A DNA stretch of 64,000 bases from Druceiella hillmani (GCA_039881145.1 JAYKKI010000063.1:11668501-11732500); one strand, 5' to 3'. Positions 26,045-37,789 are shown, counted from the first letter of the stretch. The notes: generated by a model from the sequence alone, not told the origin. Program-made: numbers and translations.

Positions 26045-27654
26045 AATGTTTGCAGTGTATTATTATTTCGAAATAATTTTATGTAACATAATTAAGATTA
26101 AAAAATATATCCGATAAGAGACGAATAACATGTCTTTTTTGTGAAATAAAGAATATATTCTACATTGATCTTCTCTTTATTTCTTTCCAGGAGCTATAGC
26201 CCATCGAGGGTCTAGATCTTATAGATCACAAGTCACCTTCAGCTGTCACAGCTTGGCATACCCGACTTTTCTAGGCCATCAGTATATTTTTATCCGGTTA
26301 CTTATTTCATGAAAACCCTACACCCAACTTTCAGATTTACTCGAAGCGTTGAAAGTGTGGAAGTACTTCATGAACAAATGGTTATAAAATGTAATAGACG
26401 CAGAAAGTAATAAGGCGGGAAACATACATAAACTCTAATTAACAGCTCTCTACCAGTATCACTCCTCAACCATCAAGCGGCTGCTAACATTATTCCTGAA
26501 GTGATCAATATAGCAGAAAAAAATGTCATGACAATGTGAGTGTGCAAAAGACAGGTGAATAATCGTGCGTATTCTCTACTGGATAATCTGCTGGATTCAG
26601 CTGCTGGATAATCGTGCGCATTCTTGGCAGGCGTAATGAACTATACATTGTCGTCTCATCTAACAGCCACGAGAATAAAACACTAGTAAACTCAAGATCG
26701 AAAGAATGTCAACCTAATCATCTAATTATTAAAAAAATGCATAATCGAAAGACATTCCCACTACTGTTAAAGAAATTACATCCAACCATACCTATTTATG
26801 ATTTAAATAAGATACATAAAGATATTATTCTTATATTTTGTCCCACAAAATCTATTGCACTTTATTAATATTTTCTTCAGTATGAAGTGTAAGCCTTACA
26901 CGAATACAGTTATAGAAGGAACAGAACTTTAATAATTTAAGTTTTGAGGTTAACTTTGAGTTTGAGGTTAACTCCTAAATGTAACGCCATGGAACAAGAA
27001 GATTTAAGTCGTTTTTCGACTATTTTCTTCGACTAATTTCTAATAATTTCAAGAGTTCCTTAACAAATTAATGCTTTGTAGTATCAAGTTACTAATCAAA
27101 ATTCCCGGAGTATTGGTATTTTTTTCAATTTGATAACTTAGTACATAGGAGCTTATTCAACATTTTTTTGGAACCAATTCTCCAGAAGAATTGAAATTAT
27201 CTCAAACGTACCTTCATATTGAATACCATTACAGGCACCACAAAAAGAACTCCTAATACCGCGCTGTTACTGATTCTGCACTATCTATATAGTTTTGTAG
27301 ATTTTCCTGAGGGTTTTCCTATAATTCACTAGGTTGTTGTCCTTTTGATCAGCGTCCTGACACGCACACAACAACAGGCTTGGTCAAGGTCCTATTCATC
27401 AGCAGCTTAAATAGTTTCCTATATACTCAAAATAAAACATAATTCATCTAATTGATAATTTGTCAAATATATGTCCAAGGATTTTCGGATATATAATGCT
27501 ACAATAATCTTGTTCAAATTTTTATTGAATTGTACTATGCGTTTACAAATTAAAAGCTTGTTTACAATAAACGGAAAGAAAACTTTGCCTCATTTAAAAA
27601 AATACTAGAATAAATTTATTTTCGAAATAGGCATAATTTTTTTTAAACAAGATG

Positions 27655-27765
27655 CTTAAATGCTTTTATTGTACGTTCCGTGTTTAATGCTTTTAGTTCC
27701 GTGTCTAATGCGTTTAATGCTTTTATTGTACGTTAAATGCTTTTATTGTACGTTATATATATTGA
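27655..27765 (+). repeat. Short tandem repeat, AAATGCTTTTATTGTACGTT unit
   Basis: Three nearly exact units with an interrupted stretch built from TTTAATGCTTTTAG and CGTGTCTAATG. It sits inside duplication copy 1. Copy 2 does not show it clearly. Confidence 0.8.
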
Positions 27766-29540
27766 TATTAATCTTTTAAATCAGTTAACTAGGTAGTTCT
27801 CAAATGAACCACACTGTTTTCATGTTACTATACTATTTCGTGTATTAGAAAAACGAGCAGGGTAAATACTATTAACCAAATAACAGCAGAGATTTTATAT
27901 TCTCTATAATAAAAGCCGTCGCAAACTCAGTACATTAGCCACAAGTTCGGTAAGTGACGATTTTGCCTAACGATAAAATTTACAAAAGGTCACGCTATAT
28001 GTGGAAATCGGGCCACTGAACGCCGATAGATATGCGTCCAAGATTATGAGCGATTAATGCTAGGCGAACTGTGAAAAAAAAAATGTTTGCGCTGGTCACT
28101 TTTCTTCATCCGGTAGAGTTGCTACTTATTTAGAAATATGACTTTTTTGCTGAAGAGTTTTTAAGGTTATCCAATTTTTGTAAAGGATTTCCGCTATAAT
28201 AATGATAAGATATTTATAAGTATTTAACAAGATATTTTCTGTTTTAAATGAGAGTATTCGTATTATGTTTGCAGTTAGAATTAAAACAAGAATAGTCACA
28301 CATCATCAACCGAAGTTTAAACTATTAACAAACGAAGTTTAAACTGTGAAACAATAATAATAATAAAATCAGAGCAAGGATAACAACACGATATTAAAAT
28401 TTCAAATAAGTGCGCATTATATATAACCGATCATACCAGTAGCTCCTGTTATGTTTAAGATGATTGTCATCAAAATAAAACTTTCCTAAAATTTGCTTAA
28501 GTTCCTGAATATTCAAGTATTATCATTGACCGCCGAAAACTTTATTCCAATCACACATGCGCTTTATATTAGTTGAAATATATTTTTATCCAATTAAGTA
28601 GTAAGAATAATAATAACAAAATATTAATTACTTACACCATGTTTTATATATCCAATTAAAGGTTTAATTAATGGTGCAGATAAATATTAATACTAATTCT
28701 ATTTAAATTTACATACAAATACATTTTGAAATGTCACTACGCTTAAAAAACTACTCGAAAAAAATGTATTCCGAACCCTACAGATTTTTATGAATATTGT
28801 AATAAGTATATGTCATAAATAAGGAAATTGAAGGCATGAAAAGGTAAAAATTAATATATTTCATAATCGTGTGTCGACAAAATATACGTTGAAACGTCGA
28901 TTAATACAGTTATATATGTCAAGAAAACCATTAAATTTATCTTACTGGAATATAAATGAAGGCCCAAACTTATCTTACGCTATTTAAAAACTTAGTTTGA
29001 AGATGTTATTTAAACTTTTTCTTTCTTGCCTTTCATTATAATAAATATTCTTAAATCCGCGAAAAAAATCAGGTGTAAAACCTGATAAACTCGCCAAAAA
29101 CCAATAAAGGAATCCAATAATTCACTGCGTCCAGCCCACAGTGCCCGCACATCTCATTCCCCGTCCCAACCAGTACTACGTACCCAGCTCACGAACAATC
29201 TCATTGAATACCTCCCATAACACTAGAAAGCTCTACCTGGTCATGAGAGAAAGCGATCCTAAACTCGCATTGAAATCGTAAAAGTACAAACACCTGATTA
29301 GGCACGTTTACACGAGACGATTTTTCCCTTGATTTAGTCTTCAGGATGAAGGGCTGTTAAGTTCGAGTTATGCTTAATGTGTAAAATGGTGTAGAATGCT
29401 TACGGGTAGGTAAGTTTTCCGAAATAGGTATCTATTTTTTTATAATCTGTGTATACATACGATGTTTTTTGGTGTTTGATGGTGTTGTTCATGATGGTTT
29501 TTGGTATTGTTCTTTTTTCGTTTACAATTAAATAAAACTA

Positions 29541-29738
29541 TCTTTGCTAATAGCTCACCTGAAATGTAGTAATACAACAAAACCTATGTCGTGGTAAAGA
29601 ACTTAAAGAAAATAGAAATAATACTACATCACGTAGTTTCATTTAATTGTGAATAATGAATTTCTACAAAATGAACGCCAAATATATTCAATATTTGAAT
29701 ACACCTAATTCGGATACATTGGCGATATTGTACAGTTT
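29541..29738 (+). mobile_element. Penelope-like repeat, copy B, inserted in duplication copy 1
   Basis: The longest copy of the family here. It has the CTTTGCTAATAGC end, hammerhead region, AACTTAAAGAAA, ATAATACTACATCACGTAG, TTTCTACAAAATGAACGCC, AAATATATTCAATATTTG, and a closing ACATTGGCGAT that is complementary to the CGCCAA before it. The partner block (63330-63380) runs straight through from TTTTTTAG to GTATGCC without this segment. The copy is therefore an insertion after the duplication, or lost from the partner. No target duplication could be defined by eye. Confidence 0.8.
29542..29599 (+). ncRNA. Degenerate hammerhead ribozyme motif, copy B
   Basis: Stem I CTCAC/GTGG, stem III ACC/ATGT and cleavage triplet GTC (29588-29590) are still seen. 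The core is damaged: CTGAAGA has become CTGAAAT (29569-29575) and GAAA reads AAAA. Most likely inactive. Confidence 0.7.
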
Positions 29739-30002
29739 ATGCATTTATTTATCGGCGTGTTTATAATAACAATAAAATGTTAGATGCTTTTATACTGTTT
29801 AATAATTCAATCCAAGAAAAAAGAAAGCGCGTATTTTTTCAATGTTATTTATTTACTATGCACGTATTTATACTTCTGCTTTTGATAATTTCGGACTTAT
29901 TTAATTTTAATGTAGTGGAGCTTTTCTCCAGTAATAGGGTCGGACTTAAAAAGCCCGCTTCAAAATAACTTATATCGTAGTTTTAATTTCAATATGTGCA
30001 AT

Positions 30003-30150
30003 TTTTAGAATTTCGTACCTTAAAAGAAAAAAAGTCAGAATCTGATATGTACACACATCTGGTGTACATATCAGATCCACTTTTCCTAAAAATCTTTTGA
30101 CCTAGAAACTTGAAATTGGGTGGTAAAGAATATTTACTTACATATTATCT
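30003..30150 (-). repeat. Arthropod dispersed repeat tail fragment, shared by both duplication copies
   Basis: TTAGAATTTCGTACCT followed by an A-rich run and TAGAAACTTGAA corresponds to the family's TTTAGGGTTCCGTACCT end. The same piece is at 63625-63725. In copy 1 it is interrupted by the palindrome at 30040-30076. Confidence 0.5.
30040..30076. repeat. Palindrome, 15-bp perfect arms, 7-nt loop
   Basis: Arms ATCTGATATGTACAC and its exact reverse complement around ACATCTG. The homologous position in the second duplication copy (about 63655) lacks it. Confidence 0.92.
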
Positions 30151-31556
30151 TAGAAGTTAACACATAAAAATATTTACGTTGTTATTTTAGAGTGGTAAAC
30201 GAAATAATATATATTTTTTGAAGCAAAGTTTCTCAATGGACGCTTGGGATGAGGAACAAACTGAGAAAAGTGACTCGTCGCGAACGCCGCGATGAAACAC
30301 ACCTCATTGGCTCGGCAGCGCGTAATGTTACACGTATGATTGAGCAAGATGGAGTAAAAGAGGGACAAAATGTAACAGACAGCACATAGTGCTCTCTCAC
30401 TTTCATTTTTTTTTGTAAATATATATTTGTGTGTAATTGTTCCAACGAGAGAATGTACGTGCTCGGTCTTACACGCTTGCGCATGTAATGAGACAAAAGA
30501 AAGCATTCCCTCACGTGGACAAATATTCAGTATACTAAACCTGTTTTGGTATTTTCGTTTTTTGTTAAATGCATCCGCAACATAAACATTTATTTTGTTG
30601 CGGATAATTCGAAAATTATTTGTTCACATATTTAATATTTATCACTGTACCGATATTATATTATATTACATTAATTAATATTTAAAAATTGAATTTTATA
30701 TGTGATGTGTAAATTGCTTCTGTCGCATATCCCACATCACCTCACTTTTTTAATTTCATGTATCATCTTCGTTTATTAATTAAAATAATAAATTATAAGC
30801 AATTAGGAATATTGTCTTCAAAATTTAACATGAAACTAGCAACTGAACCAAGCTTCGTAGTGGTAGGCGAAGTTCTTTTCCAAACTACAACTTCTCTACA
30901 CATTACGTTAAAAAATATTGAACCGTGGTTTCACTTGGGTGTTGTTGCTGTTATGCTGCTTATACTATAGGAACAAGCACCTTATGTAGGTCCGCCGCTG
31001 TCGGCCGTTTATGACGACATACATATTTTATCATTAAAAACTTTTGTTTTTTGTCATTTAAATTTACATTGTGGATGAATCTATCTCTGAATAAAAACAG
31101 AGACCAAATCCCTTCAGTAATCACTGAGAAAATCGCGTACATATAGACAGACAGATACGAAGACATATAATAGATAGTTCTAAAGATATTCTTGAAAATG
31201 TCTACAGAAATATTTCCACTCCTCCCGAAACTGTTACAATAAAAATTATGGAAAAATAGCATCACTAAAAGTTTGATTAAATTTTCCCCGAAAAATATTG
31301 GTGAAAATTTTAATTTTTGTGTTTTTCGAAAGACTCAGCACAATTTTATGTTTATGATAGACATGTAATTTCATGTAATTACATAGTGAAAAATAATATT
31401 AGTATTTGTAGCCTTAAAGGCTTGTATACACTTGAGCAGAACACTTATCAAATTTTTCATTTTATTCTCATTAAGCCGACTCCGTATTATTTTACTTCTT
31501 GGCAGTCAATAACTGAATTTCAATTCTCTTGGGGAATATTCGATTAGAACAAAAGG

Positions 31557-31631
31557 TAAGCCAACACGAATTCATAATATCATCCGAATGAAAGATCTAT
31601 TCGGATGATATTATGAATTCGTGTTGGCTTA
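31557..31631. repeat. Palindrome, 33-bp perfect arms, 9-nt loop
   Basis: The left arm 31557-31589 (starts TAAGCCAACACG) and right arm 31599-31631 are exact reverse complements around GAAAGATCT. This is the longest arm pair in the window. No flanking direct repeats are evident. Confidence 0.97.
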
Positions 31632-31683
31632 TAGGTTAGTAATTTTTATAGGATACCGTAACGAACACAAACACACAGATAAA

Positions 31684-31740
31684 AAACCGGCCAAGTACAA
31701 GTTAGACGCATTGAGGGTTACAGACCTTGTTTGAAGTGCA
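31684..31740 (+). repeat. Arthropod dispersed repeat, head end
   Basis: The clearest head of the family: AAACCGGCCAAGTACAAG, then GACGCATTGAGGGTTAC. It starts 53 bp after the 33-bp palindrome. Confidence 0.8.
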
Positions 31741-32289
31741 ATTATTTTATTTATCATAAGTCATTATTGATATAGACTTCTTAAAGCAATTGATATTGAG
31801 AATATATAATATAGGACAATTGCTCCAGTTTTGTCGTAATCTTAGTGCAGACCTATAAAAACCTTGATTTTTAGTGGGGCTAGCAGCAATTTATTTTTGG
31901 AAATTTTTATGTATATATTTATTATTTTTATGTATATATTTATAATTTTATTATACCCCTTAAGGTACGCTAGTCAAAATTTAAAAAAAAAAATTTGAGC
32001 CAATTCAACTAGCCTTTATAAATATATAGAGAAATTAAAAAAGAGGAATTTTTGAGTCTGAATACTAACAAATTCTTTTGCGCGCGAGTTGGAGAAGTCT
32101 CTGCCAAAATGAAATTATGACATCGACAGGAAACGTATCTATAAGTTATAACTGATAGTATCGAAAACATGATGATGATAACTAACGGGAGAGCCATATT
32201 GTAATATATTACATCGAACGAAATAAAAGTTACGAAACTCTTTTACATTTCTTAAATCTCTCATCAATAAATTACGACCAGGCACTTCG

Positions 32290-32835
32290 TTGTTTTTTTA
32301 GGGTTTAATACTAAAAGGAAAAAAGGAATCTTCATAGGATCACTTCATTTTCTCTCTCCGTCTATCAGACCCTTTTTTCAGGAACGCGTGGATATATCAA
32401 CTTCACATTAATACAAATACTTAGGTCTACGGTCCCTTGGAGCTGTAAAAAATCAAGCTTCTAAGTCAACGCAATCAAGAATTCTAAAAACACGGCCTAA
32501 AATGTTGCATATTCCGACATTCCCAAATAAATCCAAACCTATATGGTATTTTCCGTTGACCTAGAATAATTAAATTGAAAAGAAGCAATGTGTCATAACA
32601 CAAATAAAGGAAAAAATTGTTAATCTGCAGTTATATCTCATAAAAAATATTTTTTTTAAATGTGCGCCTGTGAAAGATATAGGTCGGCAATATATATTCG
32701 TTCTAAAAAAATTAAATTTTGTAAATAGTTTAAAAGCAATATTAGGTACTGTTAGATGTTTATAAATACCTAAATGTGTACGAAACCCTCGTGGTGCAAG
32801 TTACACTTGTGCTTGACAGGTTTTTTATTAATTAA
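32290..32835 (-). repeat. Arthropod dispersed repeat, nearly full copy
   Basis: In plus-strand order: TTTTTTTAGGGTTTAATACT, AAAAGGAAAAAAGGAATCTT, ATAGGATCACTTC, a CTCTCTCCGTCT run, AGACCCTTTTTTCAGGAACG, CGTGGATATATCAAC, AGGTCTACGGTCCCTTGGAG, AAATCAAGCTTCTAAGTC, and at the far side AAATACCTAAATGTGTACG and CTTGTGCTTGACAGG. I recognise this as a repeat seen across arthropod genomes, but I cannot name its class. No open frame spans it. Confidence 0.85.
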
Positions 32836-32914
32836 ATAAATTAAAATAAATACGTAATATAAATAATTTAATACTAACATAATTGTAAAAATGAAAATCA
32901 TATAATTCGAGGCA

Positions 32915-33060
32915 TTATACCGGTTCCGCGGACTTCATCCGGCACTTACATCTGCTCATGTGTAAGCGGCTGTTCTTGCTCCTGTGAACGTTACTGCGCT
33001 CTTACTCCCGTCGCCCCTTATGCAAAGTGTCGTGACCCGTGTTTGAGGCTTAGGCAGGTT
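32915..33060. other. GC-richer island of unknown origin
   Basis: About 145 bp with clearly higher GC than its surroundings (GGTTCCGCGGACTTCATCC, CTGCGCTCTTACTCCCGTCG). No frame, RNA fold or second copy was recognised. Confidence 0.4.
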
Positions 33061-34190
33061 TCAGTGATATGAAAATGATAATTTAAAAATATGGTTATGC
33101 GTTGAGTCATTTTTATTATGTCATATTACGCGCGTACGACTTTTTCAGTTATGAGTTGTGAGGCTCGCGAGGGTACGATTTCTGGTAAAAATTTTTCTTT
33201 TCTGTGGTTTGGTTTGTTTTATTCAGGGCGGGTTGAGTTTTTATTCTCAATACGATGCTTTTGTTCAATTGATGACATTGATACTTACATATGGTCTTTT
33301 TTAACCTATTATGGTTTTCCAAAGTGTGTTAATTAAGATATATGTACATAACCACATGCACAGACATAAGGAAACGTATACATAAACGTATATGAAATGA
33401 CTTACGTTATAATGCGATATCTTAATGAAACTGTAAATAGAAGAACAAAGTCAATAACCAATGGTGTGCTAATAGCAAGGCTGCCATCGTCACCTTATGA
33501 AATACAATTACCTATTTTGGCGTATCGAAGAAAATTTGGTCTAAACATGACCTAATCAAAGATTTCAAGGTTAGATTGAATTTAGAGGCGATTTGGCGAA
33601 GTAATATACGGAATGTATACATAGTAGATATATATCTGCCAAAAAATTATTGCGAACAAAAAAAAATAAAATAGGTAATTATCATAAATCTCTTCGGCAA
33701 ATAATCCATTATAATTTAAGAACATCTGCGGGTGAATAACTAAAAATAAATTTCAAGTAAAAAGAACCCATCCCAGGTGTATATTGCAGCAAGGAATGTT
33801 AATAAAATGAATATTAACGTCTAAAAAAAGTTTAAAATGTAGAAGAGCCATTTAGAAGCTGTGGTTTTTACAAATATCTGACTTTGTTTTGTTCAAAACA
33901 AAACAACTAATATTTCAACATTTCTCGAGATACCCATTATTACAGAAAATTCCTTTATTCATATTTCTACTTCACTTGGAATGATTTTGTTTCAAATTTA
34001 TATAACCAATATTACATAGACATGTTGTTAGTATGTTAAAAGTGTTACACAAAAGTAATAATTTATCACAAATTCACTTAGCTACCTGCTTTATGGCAAA
34101 CTGTTTAATTCTGAGACTAGAATATTTATTTTTAATCTATTTTGAATTATCTAGGGGAAAATAATGAAATAACAAAATTATACCTTCTCT
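33061..34190. other. AT-rich spacer, no gene recognised
   Basis: The 72-codon frame at 33118-33336 has no motif I recognise. A 10-bp self-complementary run, GTTTTGTTCAAAACAAAAC, is at about 33887. Confidence 0.45.
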
Positions 34191-34535
34191 TTACTGCACT
34201 ATATTATACTGCAAAATTCTCGATCGTAAAGATAGTGAAACAGATGACCAATGAAAGCGATTCTTTCCAAAATAATTTTTTATACTCGGTCTGGATTTAA
34301 TTTCAGATAAATGCACATCATCTTCAGATGAGCACTCTTGATCTTCACTTACAATAGAATAAAAATCATTGTCATGGGGAATTTTATTCACTACCCACTG
34401 CAATTGAATTTCATGTTCGGAATAAGACGCACAACTTTCTTCCAGTATATGATCTATCCCAACATCAGTCATTCGGCATGTTTTCGTCATCTTCCAGATC
34501 TTGTTCCAACCACCGTTCGACACTGGAATCACTAA
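34190..34535 (-). pseudogene. piggyBac-like transposase N-terminal fragment
   Basis: A 113-codon open frame from an ATG at 34532 to a stop at 34191. It has an acidic N-terminal part (SEDQECSSEDDVHLSEIKSR), then NYFGKNRFHWSS and SRILQYNIVQ. This acidic leader followed by GK-G-KW and a short basic R-NIV motif is the usual N-terminus of piggyBac-type transposases. The DDE catalytic domain does not follow in any frame up to 34100. The frame is open but is only about a fifth of the usual length. A domesticated first exon is possible but unsupported. Confidence 0.6.
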
Positions 34536-36326
34536 GAACTATTTTTACTAAAACTTTGAAAAATACACAATGAAATAAGAAAGATAAAGATATTTAGATA
34601 TCCCTATCACAGTTACACTTTGTTAGTAAGTGTGACAATACCAAACAGAATTCATTCATTTTATAATAGATTAGGGTGATTCCGTCGTTAACTTCGCGGA
34701 TATAGACTTATTTGAGTAGCCTTACACCAACTGCACCCAACTTTCACAATTTAACCATCTCTTTTTTCTACGTGTTTTTTTTAACTCGGCGTCTCATTCT
34801 TCTAGCTGTTATTCAATGTTTGAATATGTATGTTTTACACTAGTCACGAGCTGGAACCATTTATTTAGTTCATTTTGTGAGGGTATGATATATCTGTATA
34901 CTATAATATTATTGCTTGTAATGAGTAGTAACTTTCCCTTTCCCCTCATTTAGTATTTTAGTATTAGAAGAGGTCTGACTATTCTTATACGTGGATGAAA
35001 CAATAGAAGAATGGGGAGATCAAATACTTGCTGTATTTGAGTTCAAGTCTACTCGACTTACCGATTTATTCAATGCACTTGTTGATTTAAATTGATTATA
35101 ATTGTCAACATACACAATTTCTCACTTAAATTTATATAAAGCGAATCAAAGTGATCCATTCGAAATCTTAAAACAGACTAATTTACACTCGCAGAGATGG
35201 CGCTATTTATATCGAGCTGGAAGCTTCTGTAATCTTAATTTTGAAAGTTAGAAACGTTTCTTCGCTTAACTCAATTATCTTGTTTTATGTAGTAAACAAA
35301 TTGAACAGTGGGATGTGAATCGAAGAAAATAAGATGATTTATTTGAAAAGTCGTAGAATTCATTTTAGATTCTTTAAATTTGTTTTAAATGGAAGTTCAT
35401 TGTGTAACGTTCCCGGTAGACGGTCCTTGGAATATGATTGGCGGTGATGAGTTTATTGCAGCTTACCGAGACATTTTTTTTCATTCATTTTATGTAAAAG
35501 CGAAATATTTTATAATCAATATATTAAAATTTTAGGATATATTATAGAACTCACCATAACCGCGATTTACTCTGTATGGACCTTTAGAAAATTTTATTAA
35601 ATTAACTACGAGATTTTTGGAATAATCTGGAGAAGTAAACGAATTGAGTAAAAACTTTGATGAAATAAAAAGTATTGTTACTTCAAATTAACTCTTATGT
35701 TAAAATATAGGAACATAGAAACTCTTATGTTAAAACATCATAGAGGACACTCTACCTGAATTAAATCAGTTGTTTTATGTGATACATACACAAATAAACA
35801 CAAAAATATATAAAGAGATTAAACATATTTTCCCAATTATTTTTATTAAACGGAAGTGTAAAATGTAAATTGTATTATATGTCCATATTAAATTTCTTTT
35901 CTAGTGTTAATTATTTATTATTATTCATCCTGCCTTTTTAGTGTCCATATGACGCTTAATAACTTCTTGCTTTCATTTTATTCTGTTCCATTCGGCACCG
36001 TATTATTTATTTATTAACCAATAAAAGCCTTAACTAACAAACTTGTTACTTTATTCTAAGAAACGAATAAATTTAGGTAAATATCTAATTTTTGAGTATT
36101 TTTCTAAATTAATTAATTAAGGTAAGTATCTAAATTTTGAGTATCTAATAATCCCTTACGCGTTCATCCGATTGTCCTTTGTCACAACCGTTTTTTTTCA
36201 GAAAAATCGTTTGATTTGGAAACTTGACATTTAGCATATTGTAAAACATATTAATTCCCACGTACGTCAGTTGTTAATACTTAAATATATTCATGTAGAA
36301 TTTCTAGTTTTTTTAATTAGGAAAAG
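34536..36326. other. AT-rich spacer, no gene recognised
   Basis: A small duplication ACTCTTATGTTAAAA occurs twice at 35691-35735. Another, AGGTAARTATCTAA plus TTTTGAGTAT, occurs at 36076 and 36121. No coding or RNA feature was seen. Confidence 0.5.
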
Positions 36327-36447
36327 TAGAAATAATACTACATCACGCAGTTTCATTTAAATGTAAACAATAAATTTCTACAAAATTAACGCCAAATATA
36401 TTCAATATTTGAAAACAGTCGACTTGTCTACATTGGCGATTATATAC
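36327..36447 (+). repeat. Penelope-like repeat, copy C (hammerhead part missing)
   Basis: Begins at GTAGAAATAATACTACATC and runs through ACGCAGTTTCATTTAA, TTTCTACAAAATTAACGCC, AAATATATTCAATATTTG and TACATTGGCGAT. The hammerhead end is absent, so the copy is truncated on the same side as the next one. Confidence 0.85.
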
Positions 36448-36488
36448 CGTCGACTCCGAATTAAATTTCCGAAGACAAAAATTTAAAA

Positions 36489-36572
36489 AAAGCAGAAATA
36501 ATACTACATCACGTAGTTTCATTTCATTGTAAACAATGAATCCCTACACAATTAACGCCAAATATATTCAAT
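36489..36572 (+). repeat. Penelope-like repeat, copy D, in tandem with copy C
   Basis: Same orientation and same truncation point as copy C (GCAGAAATAATACTACATC), ending at AAATATATTCAATATTT. About 160 bp separates the two starts. A tandem, equally truncated pair fits Penelope-type arrangement or a local duplication. Confidence 0.85.
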
Positions 36573-37789
36573 ATTTATGTAGAAAAAAGAGGGTAAATAA
36601 AAGATTTTATTAAAATTTACAATAAGCTATTTTTTGGGCGAACTTTTGTATTTTAATATTGTATCTTTACTTAACATAACAAATTGAGTGTTTTATACAA
36701 ATATTATAAACACACTATATTACACACCATACAAATATTATAACGCATTTCTATTATTCGATTTCAAACCAATTTGTTTTATTAATTTTTTCTGAACTCG
36801 GTAAAGCACTACTGAACCAAAAATGAAAAAAACGCATTGTTGGTAAAACCTGACTTGAAGATTATAGGGCAATTAATGCGATTGAAAAAGTCTTTTGAAA
36901 TGTAATCGTATTTAAAATGTAACTAACGAGGTGGCATTCTCATTGTAATGCATCCAACTGGGGATTACAATCGTTTTTTATCTCTCAAACCCCACCAATT
37001 TAATTGTCACTGAAAAAGGATGTTAAAATTTAATATTATTTGCAAAATAATCATAGAAGTGTTCTTTTAAATGTAATGGCATCGAATTTTGGATTACAAT
37101 TTGTTTACTGAAGTGGTCTTTAAAATGCGATTGAAAATGCCTAACAATATTTTTAGTATGACATCTTCTTCTCGTTATTCACATGAGTCTCTAAAGCTTT
37201 TTGAAGTTGGTGTCTCATGTTCAAATTTTAACCAGATATAGGGAAAATCTGAAAAAAAATATCAGGAAAACAGCATCTAATGATTACTTCGCAAAATCAT
37301 CTCCATTAACATTTCATTACTAAACTAAAGAAATACAGGAAACCAATTTACCTTTCTTACACCTGTTAAATATATATATACTGTGACAGAGTGTATTTTA
37401 TACGCAGAAAATATAATAAAAAGAGTGATTGGTTTAGCGTAAAGAATGACAATAGAAGCCAGAAAACGTATTTTTTCTGTCTGTTTTAGTCTGCCTGTAA
37501 AATCTACTAAACGGATTTTATTATGGTAATAGTTTATACCTTCCGACGAGATATACAATACTTTTTATTTAAATATTACAAATAAAAAAAACTGACTTAG
37601 TGAATATTACAATATTGATAATGCTAATGTCATCTATCAGCGTTTTTAGTAAACTTTATACCCGTAGGTATAGTAAAAGTAAAAATAATAAAAGACAACG
37701 ATAAATAACAACGTTTATTATTCCTAATAACTTTCCTTATTTCGAAATTTACACAAAAGAAGCCGCAGGCGCAGCTAGTATATTTATAG
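36573..37789. other. AT-rich spacer, no gene recognised
   Basis: Three loosely similar ~95-bp pieces around AATGTAATCGTATTT, TGTAATGCATC and GGATTACAATCG at 36900-37140 suggest a worn tandem repeat. Nothing coding. Confidence 0.4.

Larger units (their letters stand above)
26045..30430 (+). repeat. Diverged direct duplication, copy 1 (partner at 60.49 kb)
   Basis: Collinear with 60490-64000. Matched anchors: CTTTATTTCTTTCC and GGTCTAGATCTTAT at 26170-26222; TTTCGACTA near 27017; CAAACTCAGTA, AGCCACAAGTTCGGTAAGTG and GGGCCACTG at 27920-28020; GATGTTATTTAAAC at 28999; CTACCTGGTCATGAGA and TTGAAATCGTAAAAGTACAA at 29230-29290; and TGGACGCTWGGRTGRGGAAC at 30236. Better stretches look about 75-80% identical by eye. 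Copy 1 alone has about 660 bp at 26360-27010 and a hammerhead-bearing insert at 29.5 kb. Whether this is a large transposon or a segmental duplication is open. Confidence 0.88.

Noticed and set aside
30174..30514. Overlapping 110- and 93-codon frames on the minus strand
   Set aside because: They fall in the duplicated block. The homologous stretch at 63780-64000 does not keep either frame open, and no motif is seen.
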